Part shown: piece after piece, positions 16,224-24,344 of the stretch | Layout of the letters: each line of letters starts with the position of its first letter | How positions within the stretch are numbered: the first letter of the stretch is position 1 | Source: Bacteroidota bacterium | GTDB taxonomy: Bacteria > Bacteroidota > Bacteroidia > Chitinophagales > Chitinophagaceae | Reading direction: 5' to 3' | DNA length: 60,261 bases | NCBI GenBank assembly: GCA_018267585.1 | Contig: JAFDYE010000243.1 | Coordinates: 1 to 60,261 of the forward strand | Notes under the pieces: model-generated | What the model saw: only the letters and a program-made list of their open reading frames with translations | The model's database searches: none | Told to the model about the DNA's origin: nothing | Translations under genes and position numbers: made by a program

Positions 16224-17357
16224 TCAGTCTTTCAACAGCTCCTGCTCCCTACGCGTCAACTCCCCCACCACAGGCACGTAGTTCGGATCACGGATATACC
16301 AGGGCTGCCGCTCATAGTAAGCCTGTATCTCCGCCGACTTGAACACGTACCCCCTCCGCGCAAACGGCAGATTGCGTATGATCTTCTTCGACAATTCGTC
16401 AACAGCCCCCGTGGGGAAATCCACATCGACCGCAAACGGCAGCTCATCAATACGATAGTCGAACTTAAAAGGCCCATCACCCTGATGCTTATCCCCCGAC
16501 TGCGAATAATAATGGTAGGCGCCCACCGAGCTGAGATAAAGCTCACCCGCAGGTTTAAAATTCATTTTCTTAAAAACCAGCATCCCTTTGTGAACAAAGA
16601 ACTGCGACACCCGCGGTTCCTTCCTATCCCCATATTCCGCGTCCAGCTCCAGCTGCTTTCCCAATCCCGTCATCGTCCACTCCGACCCATGCTGAAAAAA
16701 GGTCTCAGCAACCGAAAGGTCCTGGTAGTCCCCCATATCGATCTGCAGCGTAAAATCGTCTATCTGGCGGTTGGCCCATCGCTTCGCCGCCGTCAGCACA
16801 TACTGCAGACTGTACTTCTCCGAGATCGAGCTGGAAAGGTCCACGATATAGGTATGCTGGAGGACATTCACGCCCTTGCGGAACATCGCGCGGAAATGAT
16901 AAACGTAAAAGAAATCAGGTGGCCCCTCTTCATCGGCTTCCTTACTGGCCTCAGCAACGGATATCGTCCTGTACTTACCCTCCCGGTAATAACTCTTATC
17001 CCTTACGAGCGTCACCTGCCAGGGCGTCGAAGCCCCATTCAGATTCACCGTAAATTGGGATATATACGGCTGCCCGCTTTTACTCACCCTTCGGTCCGCA
17101 TCCCCATACGGCGAGAAGGCCTCAAAACCCACCTCCATCGTCTTATCCTGTTTCGGATTGAAAAACTCATAATAGACCGTTATCTGCGCCTGCATCTTGC
17201 CAACGCGGTGAATGGTCAGTATCTCTTTTTTAACGGTAATATCGGTCTCATACATTGGGATCAGTTGATTCCCGTTGACCCTAAAGGCGCCGTCATTGGC
17301 GCGGCAAAAAAGGACCGCAAACGAAAGAAAAAGGAAAAGGTAGGTTTTGGGGTTCAT
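16224..17357 (-). CDS. secreted protein with C-terminal YARHG-like domain
   Basis: 377 residues with a signal peptide (MNPKTYLFLFLSFAVLFCRA). The central ~250 residues are beta-rich (AQITVYYEFFNPKQDKTMEV, VYHFRAMFRKGVNVLQHTYI) and may be a surface or periplasmic sandwich. The last ~50 residues, IRNLPFARRGYVFKSAEIQA followed by YYERQPWYIRDPNYVP, match the YARHG extracellular domain, often attached to cell-envelope proteins. The enzyme function is unknown. It is divergent from the siderophore receptor, sharing a 114-bp intergenic region. Confidence 0.8.
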   Translation of the reverse strand: MNPKTYLFLFLSFAVLFCRANDGAFRVNGNQLIPMYETDITVKKEILTIHRVGKMQAQITVYYEFFNPKQDKTMEVGFEAFSPYGDADRRVSKSGQPYISQFTVNLNGASTPWQVTLVRDKSYYREGKYRTISVAEASKEADEEGPPDFFYVYHFRAMFRKGVNVLQHTYIVDLSSSISEKYSLQYVLTAAKRWANRQIDDFTLQIDMGDYQDLSVAETFFQHGSEWTMTGLGKQLELDAEYGDRKEPRVSQFFVHKGMLVFKKMNFKPAGELYLSSVGAYHYYSQSGDKHQGDGPFKFDYRIDELPFAVDVDFPTGAVDELSKKIIRNLPFARRGYVFKSAEIQAYYERQPWYIRDPNYVPVVGELTRREQELLKD

Positions 17358-17443
17358 CCGGCCAAGTTAGGAAAATTCCCTCTTTTTACCGATCTCGTAA
17401 ACCGAGTTTCCCGCTTGCGGGCCATCCCCCGCCTTCGCCAGTC

Positions 17444-17451
17444 TAATTTTG
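17444..17451 (+). promoter_or_regulatory. putative -7 box for the TonB-dependent receptor
   Basis: TAATTTTG fits TAnnTTTG exactly and lies ~20 nt upstream of the ATG at 17472. No Fur-type palindrome was recognised by eye in the 114-bp intergenic region. Confidence 0.4.
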
Positions 17452-17471
17452 TCCCGCTTAAAAGATCACAA

Positions 17472-19706
17472 ATGAAACACCAACTGACCGCGGCATTATT
17501 ATTCGTCTCAGGCATTGCATTCGGCCAAACTTCTAACATGAACAGAGGAACCCAACAATTCTCCTCCCCACCCACCGACACATCTACCGTCAATGTCGAC
17601 ACCACCGCCAAAGAGCTCGCCGAAGCCGTCGTCACCGCCGGCAAACGCACCCCCTCCTTCAGCAAGGCAGGCCTCGCCCCCCTCGATAACCCCCAACAAA
17701 CCGGCATCGTAACCAGAACCGTCCTCTCCGACCAGCAGGCATTAAGACTCGGCGACGTCATCCGCAACGTCAGCGGAGTCGCCCTCACCCAACAACGCCA
17801 GGGCGTCGCAGAAACGTTCAGCGCCCGAGGCTACTCCATCGGCGTCGCCGGCAATATCAGCGGCATCTACAAAGACGGCATCCTCGTCAACACCGCCGGC
17901 TTCCCCGAAGCCAGCACACTCGAATCCATCGAAGTCCTCAAAGGCAGCACCGCCCTCCTCTACGGCAACTCCTCCGCCGGCCTCCTCATCAATATGGTCA
18001 CCCGCAAACCCCAATTCGACTGGGGCGGCGAACTCAGCATCAACGCAGGCAGCTTCGGCCTCTACAAACCCGTCGTCGACTTCTACGGCCCGATAACCAA
18101 AGACCTCGCCTTCCGCGTGACCGGCAGCTACGAAAAAAGCAACAGCTACCGCGACATCGTCCACACGAACAGAAAATATATCAACCCCTCGCTGCTCTAT
18201 AAGCTCGGCAAGAAAACAACCATCCGCCTCCAGGGCGACTACCTCGACGCTAACTTCACCCCCGACGCAGGCATCGGCATCCTCAATGCCAATATAAATG
18301 CCGTCATCCCCGATTCCAGGTCCCGCTTCATCAACACGGGCTGGGCCTACTATCACTCAAAAACCTCCGGCGGTTCGGTGATCATAAATCACCAGTTCAA
18401 CGACAATTGGAAACTCAATTTCATCGCAGGCGGTCAGATCGTCAACATCGACTCCTATGGCGCCGGCCTCCCCAATGCGATTGACAGCACCGGCAACTGG
18501 GCACGCGCCCTCAGCCGCACCAGGACCCGGGAAGCCAATTCGACGGTACAGGCCGACCTCACCGGAAAATTCACCACCGGAACCCTCACCCACCAGGTGC
18601 TGATCGGCGCCAGCTACTTCACAGACAAGACCCGCAGCGAAGCCTTCCGCCTGACCAGCAGCGACGGCACGATCGGTACGGCATACGACACCATCAATAT
18701 CCTCAACATGGGCCTCCGCCAACAACGCACCGACATCCCCAACGCACTCGACACCGGGAAGACCGTCACCCCGATCATGAATACCGGCTACTACGCCCAG
18801 GACCTGATCACCATCACCTCCCATCTCAAACTGCTGGCCGGCATCCGCTGGTCCTACCTGGAGAACAGAGCCCCCGCAACCTACAACTACCTAAAGAATA
18901 CCGTCACCTATGGGAAGACCGCGTACAACAACGCCTTCTCACCCAAAGGCGCCATCATCTATGAGCCGACGGAAAACATGTCATTGTATGTCGGATTCGC
19001 CAATAGCTTTACCGTCAATACCGGCACCGATATCTACAACAACCCGCTGAAACCCTCCTTTATAAATGACTATGAGTTCGGCTGGAAGAACTACTTCTTC
19101 GACAAAAAGATCTCGGCCAATTTCAGCGCCTACCGGATACAGAACAGCAACCTCGCCCAGCAGGCCGTCACCCTCGCCGACGGAACCCCCAATACCAATT
19201 CCACGATAAAAGAGCTGACCGGTCAGACCACCAGCGACGGCTTCGACATCGATATCTCGGGAACCCTTTCGAAGAATGTTTACTTCATCGCCGGATACGG
19301 CTTCAATAACGCTCGCTACACCCACTCCCCCGGCGGCAAAGGCTCCGCCGTAGAAGGCGAAAAGCTGAACAACAACCCCCAAAGCACCGTCAACTCCACC
19401 GTTTTTTATACGTTCACAGACGGCCCCCTCCACGGCCTCAAATTAGGCGCCTCGGCATTCTACACCGGCAAACGCTGGGGCGGCAACCAGAACACAGTCG
19501 GCCAGACACCGGCGTATAACCGCCAGATCGTCCTGCCCGGCTTCTGGCAGACAGACCTCTCCGCAGGCTATACCTACCACAAGCTGAGCCTCCAGCTCAA
19601 GCTCTCCAATATCACCAATACGCTGGCCTACCTCGGCCACGACCGGTACAGCATCAACCCCATCGCCCCCCGCGCCCTGACGGCGACCGCGACATTTCGT
19701 TTTTAG
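17472..19706 (+). CDS. TonB-dependent siderophore receptor
   Basis: 744 residues from the ATG giving signal peptide MKHQLTAALLFVSGIAFGQ; the open frame extends ~1 kb further upstream only as antisense to the YARHG gene. The plug domain (~70-200) contains LGDVIRNVSGVALTQQRQG, FSARGYS and SIEVLKGSTALLYGNSSAGL, the hallmark of TIGR01783 siderophore receptors. A 22-strand barrel follows, ending ARALTATATFRF with a terminal Phe. Such receptors import ferric siderophores across the outer membrane. There is no adjacent synthesis or inner-membrane transporter gene, so it probably scavenges foreign siderophores and shares energy with a TonB encoded elsewhere. Confidence 0.95.
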   Translation: MKHQLTAALLFVSGIAFGQTSNMNRGTQQFSSPPTDTSTVNVDTTAKELAEAVVTAGKRTPSFSKAGLAPLDNPQQTGIVTRTVLSDQQALRLGDVIRNVSGVALTQQRQGVAETFSARGYSIGVAGNISGIYKDGILVNTAGFPEASTLESIEVLKGSTALLYGNSSAGLLINMVTRKPQFDWGGELSINAGSFGLYKPVVDFYGPITKDLAFRVTGSYEKSNSYRDIVHTNRKYINPSLLYKLGKKTTIRLQGDYLDANFTPDAGIGILNANINAVIPDSRSRFINTGWAYYHSKTSGGSVIINHQFNDNWKLNFIAGGQIVNIDSYGAGLPNAIDSTGNWARALSRTRTREANSTVQADLTGKFTTGTLTHQVLIGASYFTDKTRSEAFRLTSSDGTIGTAYDTINILNMGLRQQRTDIPNALDTGKTVTPIMNTGYYAQDLITITSHLKLLAGIRWSYLENRAPATYNYLKNTVTYGKTAYNNAFSPKGAIIYEPTENMSLYVGFANSFTVNTGTDIYNNPLKPSFINDYEFGWKNYFFDKKISANFSAYRIQNSNLAQQAVTLADGTPNTNSTIKELTGQTTSDGFDIDISGTLSKNVYFIAGYGFNNARYTHSPGGKGSAVEGEKLNNNPQSTVNSTVFYTFTDGPLHGLKLGASAFYTGKRWGGNQNTVGQTPAYNRQIVLPGFWQTDLSAGYTYHKLSLQLKLSNITNTLAYLGHDRYSINPIAPRALTATATFRF

Positions 19707-19799
19707 ATGGGACCCTCGCACAATTAAGTTGATTATATTCTGCATTAACCCCAAAATGATGGTTAACCTGAAATCCTTGCATTTGGCTATCTTTATACC

Positions 19800-20684
19800 A
19801 TGTTTTATCGGAGAAAAATACTATTAGCCTTATTACAAGTGTTTGGCGGAAGATTGGAAAAAATCAATCTCCAAAAGTTATTGTTTTTGGCCTGTGCCGG
19901 ACAATCTTCGCCAGAGTACGAATTTGTTCCCTATCACTATGGGTGTTATTCTTTTTCCGCTAGCGCCGACCTTAAGACAATGGTTGAAAAGGAATTTTTA
20001 AGCGAAGATGACAATTCATATTTTAAAAAAGACGGAAAGGACTACCTTACCATGCTCGAAGATGCCGATAGGATGCTAATTAACCAAATTTTCGTGCGGT
20101 ATAATAGACTAAATGCAGACGACTTAATGCGGTATACTTATATTAACTATCCGTATTACGCAATAAAAAGTGTAACTGCACAGCGGTTGCTCACTAACGA
20201 ACAATTAAATGCAGTTTATGCACATTTTCCGTTCGGTCATTTGTATGCCCTATATACGATTGGTTACGAAGGTATATCACTTGAGGCATATCTGAATATG
20301 TTGCTTAATCACGATATAAAACTACTAATTGATGTTCGAAATAATCCAATTAGTCAAAAGTTTGGCTTTTCCAAAACCTCTTTAAAAAAGTACTGTGAAG
20401 CGCTCGAAATAGAATACCTTCATTTCCCCGACGTAGGTATTCAGTCAGCATTTCGGAAAGAGCTTAATACCCAGGCTGACTATGATGAGCTATTTGACCA
20501 ATACAAAGCCGAAACATTGAGTAATACAATTCCTACCCAACAAAAGATACGCGACCTGGTTGCTCAGAAACGAAGAGTCGCAATTACCTGTTTCGAGGCT
20601 GATATATGCAAATGTCACAGAAAACATCTGGCGGAGGCAGTGGTTAAATTACCCAACTGGGAGTATGAATTAAAACATATTTAG
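19800..20684 (+). CDS. Panacea/SocA-like N-terminus fused to DUF488 domain
   Basis: 294 residues, strikingly AT-rich compared with neighbours. Residues 1-140 resemble Panacea/SocA-type antitoxin domains (KINLQKLLFLACAG, then VPYHYGCYSFSASADLK). Residues 150-294 are a DUF488 domain with LYTIGYEGISLEAYLNMLLN, the LIDVRNNPISQKFGF motif and the cysteine motif CFEADICKCHRKHLAEAV. DUF488 has an unsettled, possibly nucleic-acid-related, function; Panacea domains neutralise diverse toxins. The stop is one base before the start of the next gene, so the two form a module. A plausible promoter (TATCTTTA) lies just before the ATG. The toxin-antitoxin role is inference. Confidence 0.75.
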   Translation: MFYRRKILLALLQVFGGRLEKINLQKLLFLACAGQSSPEYEFVPYHYGCYSFSASADLKTMVEKEFLSEDDNSYFKKDGKDYLTMLEDADRMLINQIFVRYNRLNADDLMRYTYINYPYYAIKSVTAQRLLTNEQLNAVYAHFPFGHLYALYTIGYEGISLEAYLNMLLNHDIKLLIDVRNNPISQKFGFSKTSLKKYCEALEIEYLHFPDVGIQSAFRKELNTQADYDELFDQYKAETLSNTIPTQQKIRDLVAQKRRVAITCFEADICKCHRKHLAEAVVKLPNWEYELKHI

Positions 20685-20685
20685 C

Positions 20686-21516
20686 TTGCCAAAAACCCGT
20701 GTGCTAATAACTGTAAAAACTTATCCGACCATCTCAGGAAAATATGAAGAGCTGGTATGCACAGCCGGCTTTTTAGAAGATGGTACATGGATTAGAATCT
20801 ATCCCGTCCAATTTAGAAAGAAGTCATATGATGAACAGTACAAGAAATATGATTGGATAGAAATGGACCTGGTTAAAAACACATCCGACTTTCGACCAGA
20901 AAGTTATCGCCCTTTCTCGCACGATTCGGAAATTAAGATTGTTGGACATATCTCTCCAGATGGCGGAAGTTGGGATGAACGTAGGAAATTCACTCTCAAG
21001 AAAGTACATACCAATCTAACAGAACTAATTGCTGAAGCTAAGGATAAAACGATAGGCACATCTTTGGCAGTATTTAAGCCGAAGGAAATCAAAGAAATGT
21101 TAGTTGAACCCTGCGATCGGGAATGGGACAAGGAAAAACTGCAGGCCCTTCAGCAAATGAATATATTTGAGACGGTGCAAACGGACAAGCCAAAAGTTGT
21201 AAGAAAACTGCCATATAAATTCTCGTTTCGATTTATTGATAATTCAGATAGAGAAGCTACCCTTATGGTAGAAGACTGGGAACTGGGGCAGCTCTATTGG
21301 AATTGTATTGCAAAGTATGAGGGAGCCGATCGGGAGGCAAAGGCATGTAATGATGTTTTAAAAAAATATTTCCACGACTTTGCAAAGACAAAGGATATCC
21401 ATTTCTATTTGGGAACATCCTTGCAGTTTCACAATATTGCACCTAACCCCTTTATGATTATCGGTACATTCCATTCGAAGCATGTCAAGATAAACCCTCA
21501 AGGTTCTTTATTTTAG
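20686..21516 (+). CDS. conserved hypothetical partner of the DUF488 protein
   Basis: 276 residues from a TTG start one base after the DUF488 gene; no earlier start is possible in this frame without overlap. The N-terminal half (RVLITVKTYPTISGKYEELV, ... FLEDGTWIRIYPVQFRKK, ... YDWIEMDLVKN) looks like a small beta-barrel, possibly OB-like, with conserved-looking aromatic and basic residues. The C-terminal half has LPYKFSFRFIDNSDREATL and ends with HFYLGTSLQFHNIAPNPFMI. No catalytic motif, signal or membrane segment is recognised. AT-rich like its partner. It could be the effector of the module or a nucleic-acid-binding subunit. Confidence 0.7.
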   Translation: MPKTRVLITVKTYPTISGKYEELVCTAGFLEDGTWIRIYPVQFRKKSYDEQYKKYDWIEMDLVKNTSDFRPESYRPFSHDSEIKIVGHISPDGGSWDERRKFTLKKVHTNLTELIAEAKDKTIGTSLAVFKPKEIKEMLVEPCDREWDKEKLQALQQMNIFETVQTDKPKVVRKLPYKFSFRFIDNSDREATLMVEDWELGQLYWNCIAKYEGADREAKACNDVLKKYFHDFAKTKDIHFYLGTSLQFHNIAPNPFMIIGTFHSKHVKINPQGSLF

Positions 21517-21627
21517 ATATCCTCGAAGGATGCGTCTAAGAGAGATTCATGTATGGCGCCGCACTCACTGGCTGCGCATTTTCGGTAGAAGCTCAAAAGA
21601 TCAGTGCAACGGCCAAATACGCATTGG

Positions 21628-24267
21628 CTACCTCATTTTTCCGGTCCCACCCGTCCCATAATACAACAACGTCCCAAACCCCGGCTGGTCGCGATCATAC
21701 CCCTCGGGCCTCAACTTCTCCAACACCCGGGCGGTATACGGCATCTCCAACCCCTCCATCCGCACATAATGATTATACACCATCTCGTAAACCGGAATAA
21801 AATGTCCCCGGCTCTTCGTCGAGATAACAGTCCAGTCGCAATACTTCCCGGTAACATCCTTCCAGGTCGCAAAGGGAACGTCGTCAAACCCCAGATTGTA
21901 TTTGGCGACATATTCAAACCCCCGCAACAGCCGGTTGTCGAGCGCGGAATAAAGATCATCCCCCTGATTCCACGCAATCTGACAGACCGTCGCCATTGCG
22001 CCAAGTCCCAGCTGCGGATGCCCCTGGTCCCGGCCGCTCTCCTGTATCTGCCCCGTAGCGCCGCTGATATAGTTGCGGATCGTACCGTTGTCATCCGCAT
22101 TACAATAAAAGTCAACCGCCTTTTTATACATAGCCCGATCATCAAAATAGATGGCCGCGGACATCCAGGCCTTCGTCACGATCGGTCCCCAATTCCCGTT
22201 CGTATACGCGGGCGTATCATAAAATTTTTTACACACCGGCATAAACACCGACACGATCATCCGGTTGATCTTCCCCGTAGTAGCTGCCGGGATATTCTTA
22301 TAGGTGTACCGTAGGATCTCCATCACGTTGACGATCTTCATGCCTTCCAGCCCCGCCAGCAGCGGCGCATCGTTGGTCGACGGTATCGTCCTCAGGCTGT
22401 CCGCATAAGCCTCTAGGATACCCAGCGACCGCCGCGCATGTGCGGAGTCCCCCGTCGCCACCCACATCAGCGTGTTGAGCCACGCAGCGCTAAAGTCCGC
22501 TTCGAAAGAAGGCTTAGTATAAGAGTAATCCCCGTCCCGCGAGATGACCCCAAAAGGCCCCTTCATTTTGTACCCCGCGCTGGCCAGCGGATTATCCCGC
22601 AACAGTTCGAACGAGCCATATTCCGGCATCCGGTGATCCCCCGCAACCGCACGGATATGATCCAGATCCGCCGCGGACAACAAGATCCCCGGATGAACAA
22701 AAGCCCGCTTCTCCCCCCAATCAGCCGATCCCCCGACCCCCGGGCTCGGACCACCACGACCCCCTGCCTCCGGACCACCACCGTCCCCTACCCCGGCACC
22801 ACCACGATCCCCCATCCCCGTCACAACAAACCTCAACCCATCCACATGCTCCCCCACATAAAAACCCGCCAGATCCGAAGTCTTATACCACGCCGGCTTC
22901 CCCGGCATCCTATCCCACACCAGGACCCCATTGATCCTCAAATTCTCAAATACTACATTCCTTATCCCCCGCCCCTCATCATACCCGGTAATGATCGACA
23001 ACCCCGCATGAGTCCCGTTGTACGAAACATCCTTAAATAAAACATCCTCGATCCCCCTCCCCGGCGCAGTATTATATTTCTTATTATACATCACCCGCAG
23101 ATTCACCAGCTGCCCCTTCCGAAAATCCTCGACCCGGATATCCTCGCACCTCACCCGGCGGACAAGATTGCTGTCACCGGCATCGATACTTATACAACCC
23201 TGATAATCCACCTGGTTCTCATGATGATCCAGGACGTCAATATTAAAAAATCGCAGGTCTTCCAAAGTATCCGGATGCGCAGGATCGCCATGCGTCCCTA
23301 CCAGCACGGGATGCGCAATATCCGCCCACAGCGTCGAATTGACGACCCGGATATTCCGCGTATTGCCATAATAGCCCCACCGGTGTCCATAGATCGCAAT
23401 ACAGTCATCGGAATTCCGCATAAAGACGCCATCGATCAACACATCCTCACAACAAAAAACATCGATCCCATCATTGTTGCCCCCCGCACTAAAAGACTTG
23501 ATATCCCTGACCTGTACCCCCCGGCTACACCCCATAAGAACCGTATAGGTATTCGGGATAACGATGATATCATCGATCGAGACATTGGACGAATAGTCGA
23601 TCTTCAGCGCGTCATGGCGCCCCCGGAACAAGCCGCTATCCGACCGGGGCTGAAAAAGAATACCCCGCCCGCCGATATGGACATTCTCCTGGTGATCGAT
23701 CAGGAACTGGCCCTCAACCACCGCCCCTCCCGCCAGATAGACTTGCTTACCGCTGGTCAGCCTGACCGTCCCAACCTTGTGAACACCGGGACCATAGTAG
23801 ATCGTATTGCTGTCGGCCCTGTCCGGCTCCGCCGCCGGAGGCGCCCCCGCAAATAGCTGAAGATTGTCAAATACATTGCCGTCCACCTCGACCGAGATAT
23901 TTCGCGGCCTGTCCAGAAAGAACCTCAGCACATTGCCGCTGACCTCCGGCCGGATGCCATACGACAACGGACGGACACGTGCAACCCCGATCTCGTGACG
24001 CGACCTGACCTCCACCTCTACCCTCCCCGTAAAATCAAAATACGCCATCGAGCTCTGCCGCGGCACATAGGCCGGATCAGTGCCATCCGCAACACTGACC
24101 CCATACACAGGCACATCCCGCCAACTCCCACCAGCGACCCTGGCCCTCACGGAAAGATCAACGCCGGCAGGAAGGGCTCCCGTAGACGGGTAGACGATCA
24201 GCCGCTGCCCGGGACACAAACCCGGACACAAGAACAAAAGGACACAACAAAACAAAGCATTATACAT
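21628..24267 (-). CDS. GH28-like beta-helix and alginate-lyase-like fusion enzyme
   Basis: 879 residues. Signal peptide (MYNALFCCVLLFLCPGLCPG), then a GH28-type right-handed beta-helix (~100-500). It carries NNDGIDVFCCED and NSDDCIAIYGH in place of the NTD and DD catalytic motifs, and VLVGTHGD near the usual GHG position. A Gly/Pro-rich linker (~505-535) follows. The second module (~540-870) resembles the PF05426 alginate-lyase/uronate-lyase alpha-toroid, with YTNGNWGPIVTKAW and IQESGRDQGHPQLGLGAMAT. Such a two-enzyme chain could cut a galacturonan or rhamnogalacturonan and then eliminate from the fragment. It is the last gene of the PUL, 68 nt after the HTCS gene. Exact specificities are not readable. 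Confidence 0.85.
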   Translation of the reverse strand: MYNALFCCVLLFLCPGLCPGQRLIVYPSTGALPAGVDLSVRARVAGGSWRDVPVYGVSVADGTDPAYVPRQSSMAYFDFTGRVEVEVRSRHEIGVARVRPLSYGIRPEVSGNVLRFFLDRPRNISVEVDGNVFDNLQLFAGAPPAAEPDRADSNTIYYGPGVHKVGTVRLTSGKQVYLAGGAVVEGQFLIDHQENVHIGGRGILFQPRSDSGLFRGRHDALKIDYSSNVSIDDIIVIPNTYTVLMGCSRGVQVRDIKSFSAGGNNDGIDVFCCEDVLIDGVFMRNSDDCIAIYGHRWGYYGNTRNIRVVNSTLWADIAHPVLVGTHGDPAHPDTLEDLRFFNIDVLDHHENQVDYQGCISIDAGDSNLVRRVRCEDIRVEDFRKGQLVNLRVMYNKKYNTAPGRGIEDVLFKDVSYNGTHAGLSIITGYDEGRGIRNVVFENLRINGVLVWDRMPGKPAWYKTSDLAGFYVGEHVDGLRFVVTGMGDRGGAGVGDGGGPEAGGRGGPSPGVGGSADWGEKRAFVHPGILLSAADLDHIRAVAGDHRMPEYGSFELLRDNPLASAGYKMKGPFGVISRDGDYSYTKPSFEADFSAAWLNTLMWVATGDSAHARRSLGILEAYADSLRTIPSTNDAPLLAGLEGMKIVNVMEILRYTYKNIPAATTGKINRMIVSVFMPVCKKFYDTPAYTNGNWGPIVTKAWMSAAIYFDDRAMYKKAVDFYCNADDNGTIRNYISGATGQIQESGRDQGHPQLGLGAMATVCQIAWNQGDDLYSALDNRLLRGFEYVAKYNLGFDDVPFATWKDVTGKYCDWTVISTKSRGHFIPVYEMVYNHYVRMEGLEMPYTARVLEKLRPEGYDRDQPGFGTLLYYGTGGTGKMR

Positions 24268-24309
24268 TCCATAAAGCTAAGCCCCCCGCCACCGGGAAGA
24301 AGGAGGCCA

Positions 24310-24344
24310 ATTCTCATAAAAAGAGGGCAAACTGATCATTTTTC
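24310..24344 (-). promoter_or_regulatory. 35-bp PUL repeat, copy 1 (upstream of the GH28/lyase gene)
   Basis: This 35-bp segment matches 36122-36156 at 31 of 35 positions, same orientation (core ATTCTCATAAAANGAGGGNA, then ANCT-like AAACTNATCATT). It lies 42 nt upstream of the GH28-like start and overlaps the end of the HTCS gene. The position suggests a binding site for the HTCS regulator or a promoter module; this is inference. Confidence 0.55.

Noticed and set aside
16485-17471. Upstream extension of the siderophore receptor frame (~330 residues)
   Set aside because: It is antisense to the YARHG-domain gene; the true signal peptide starts at 17472.
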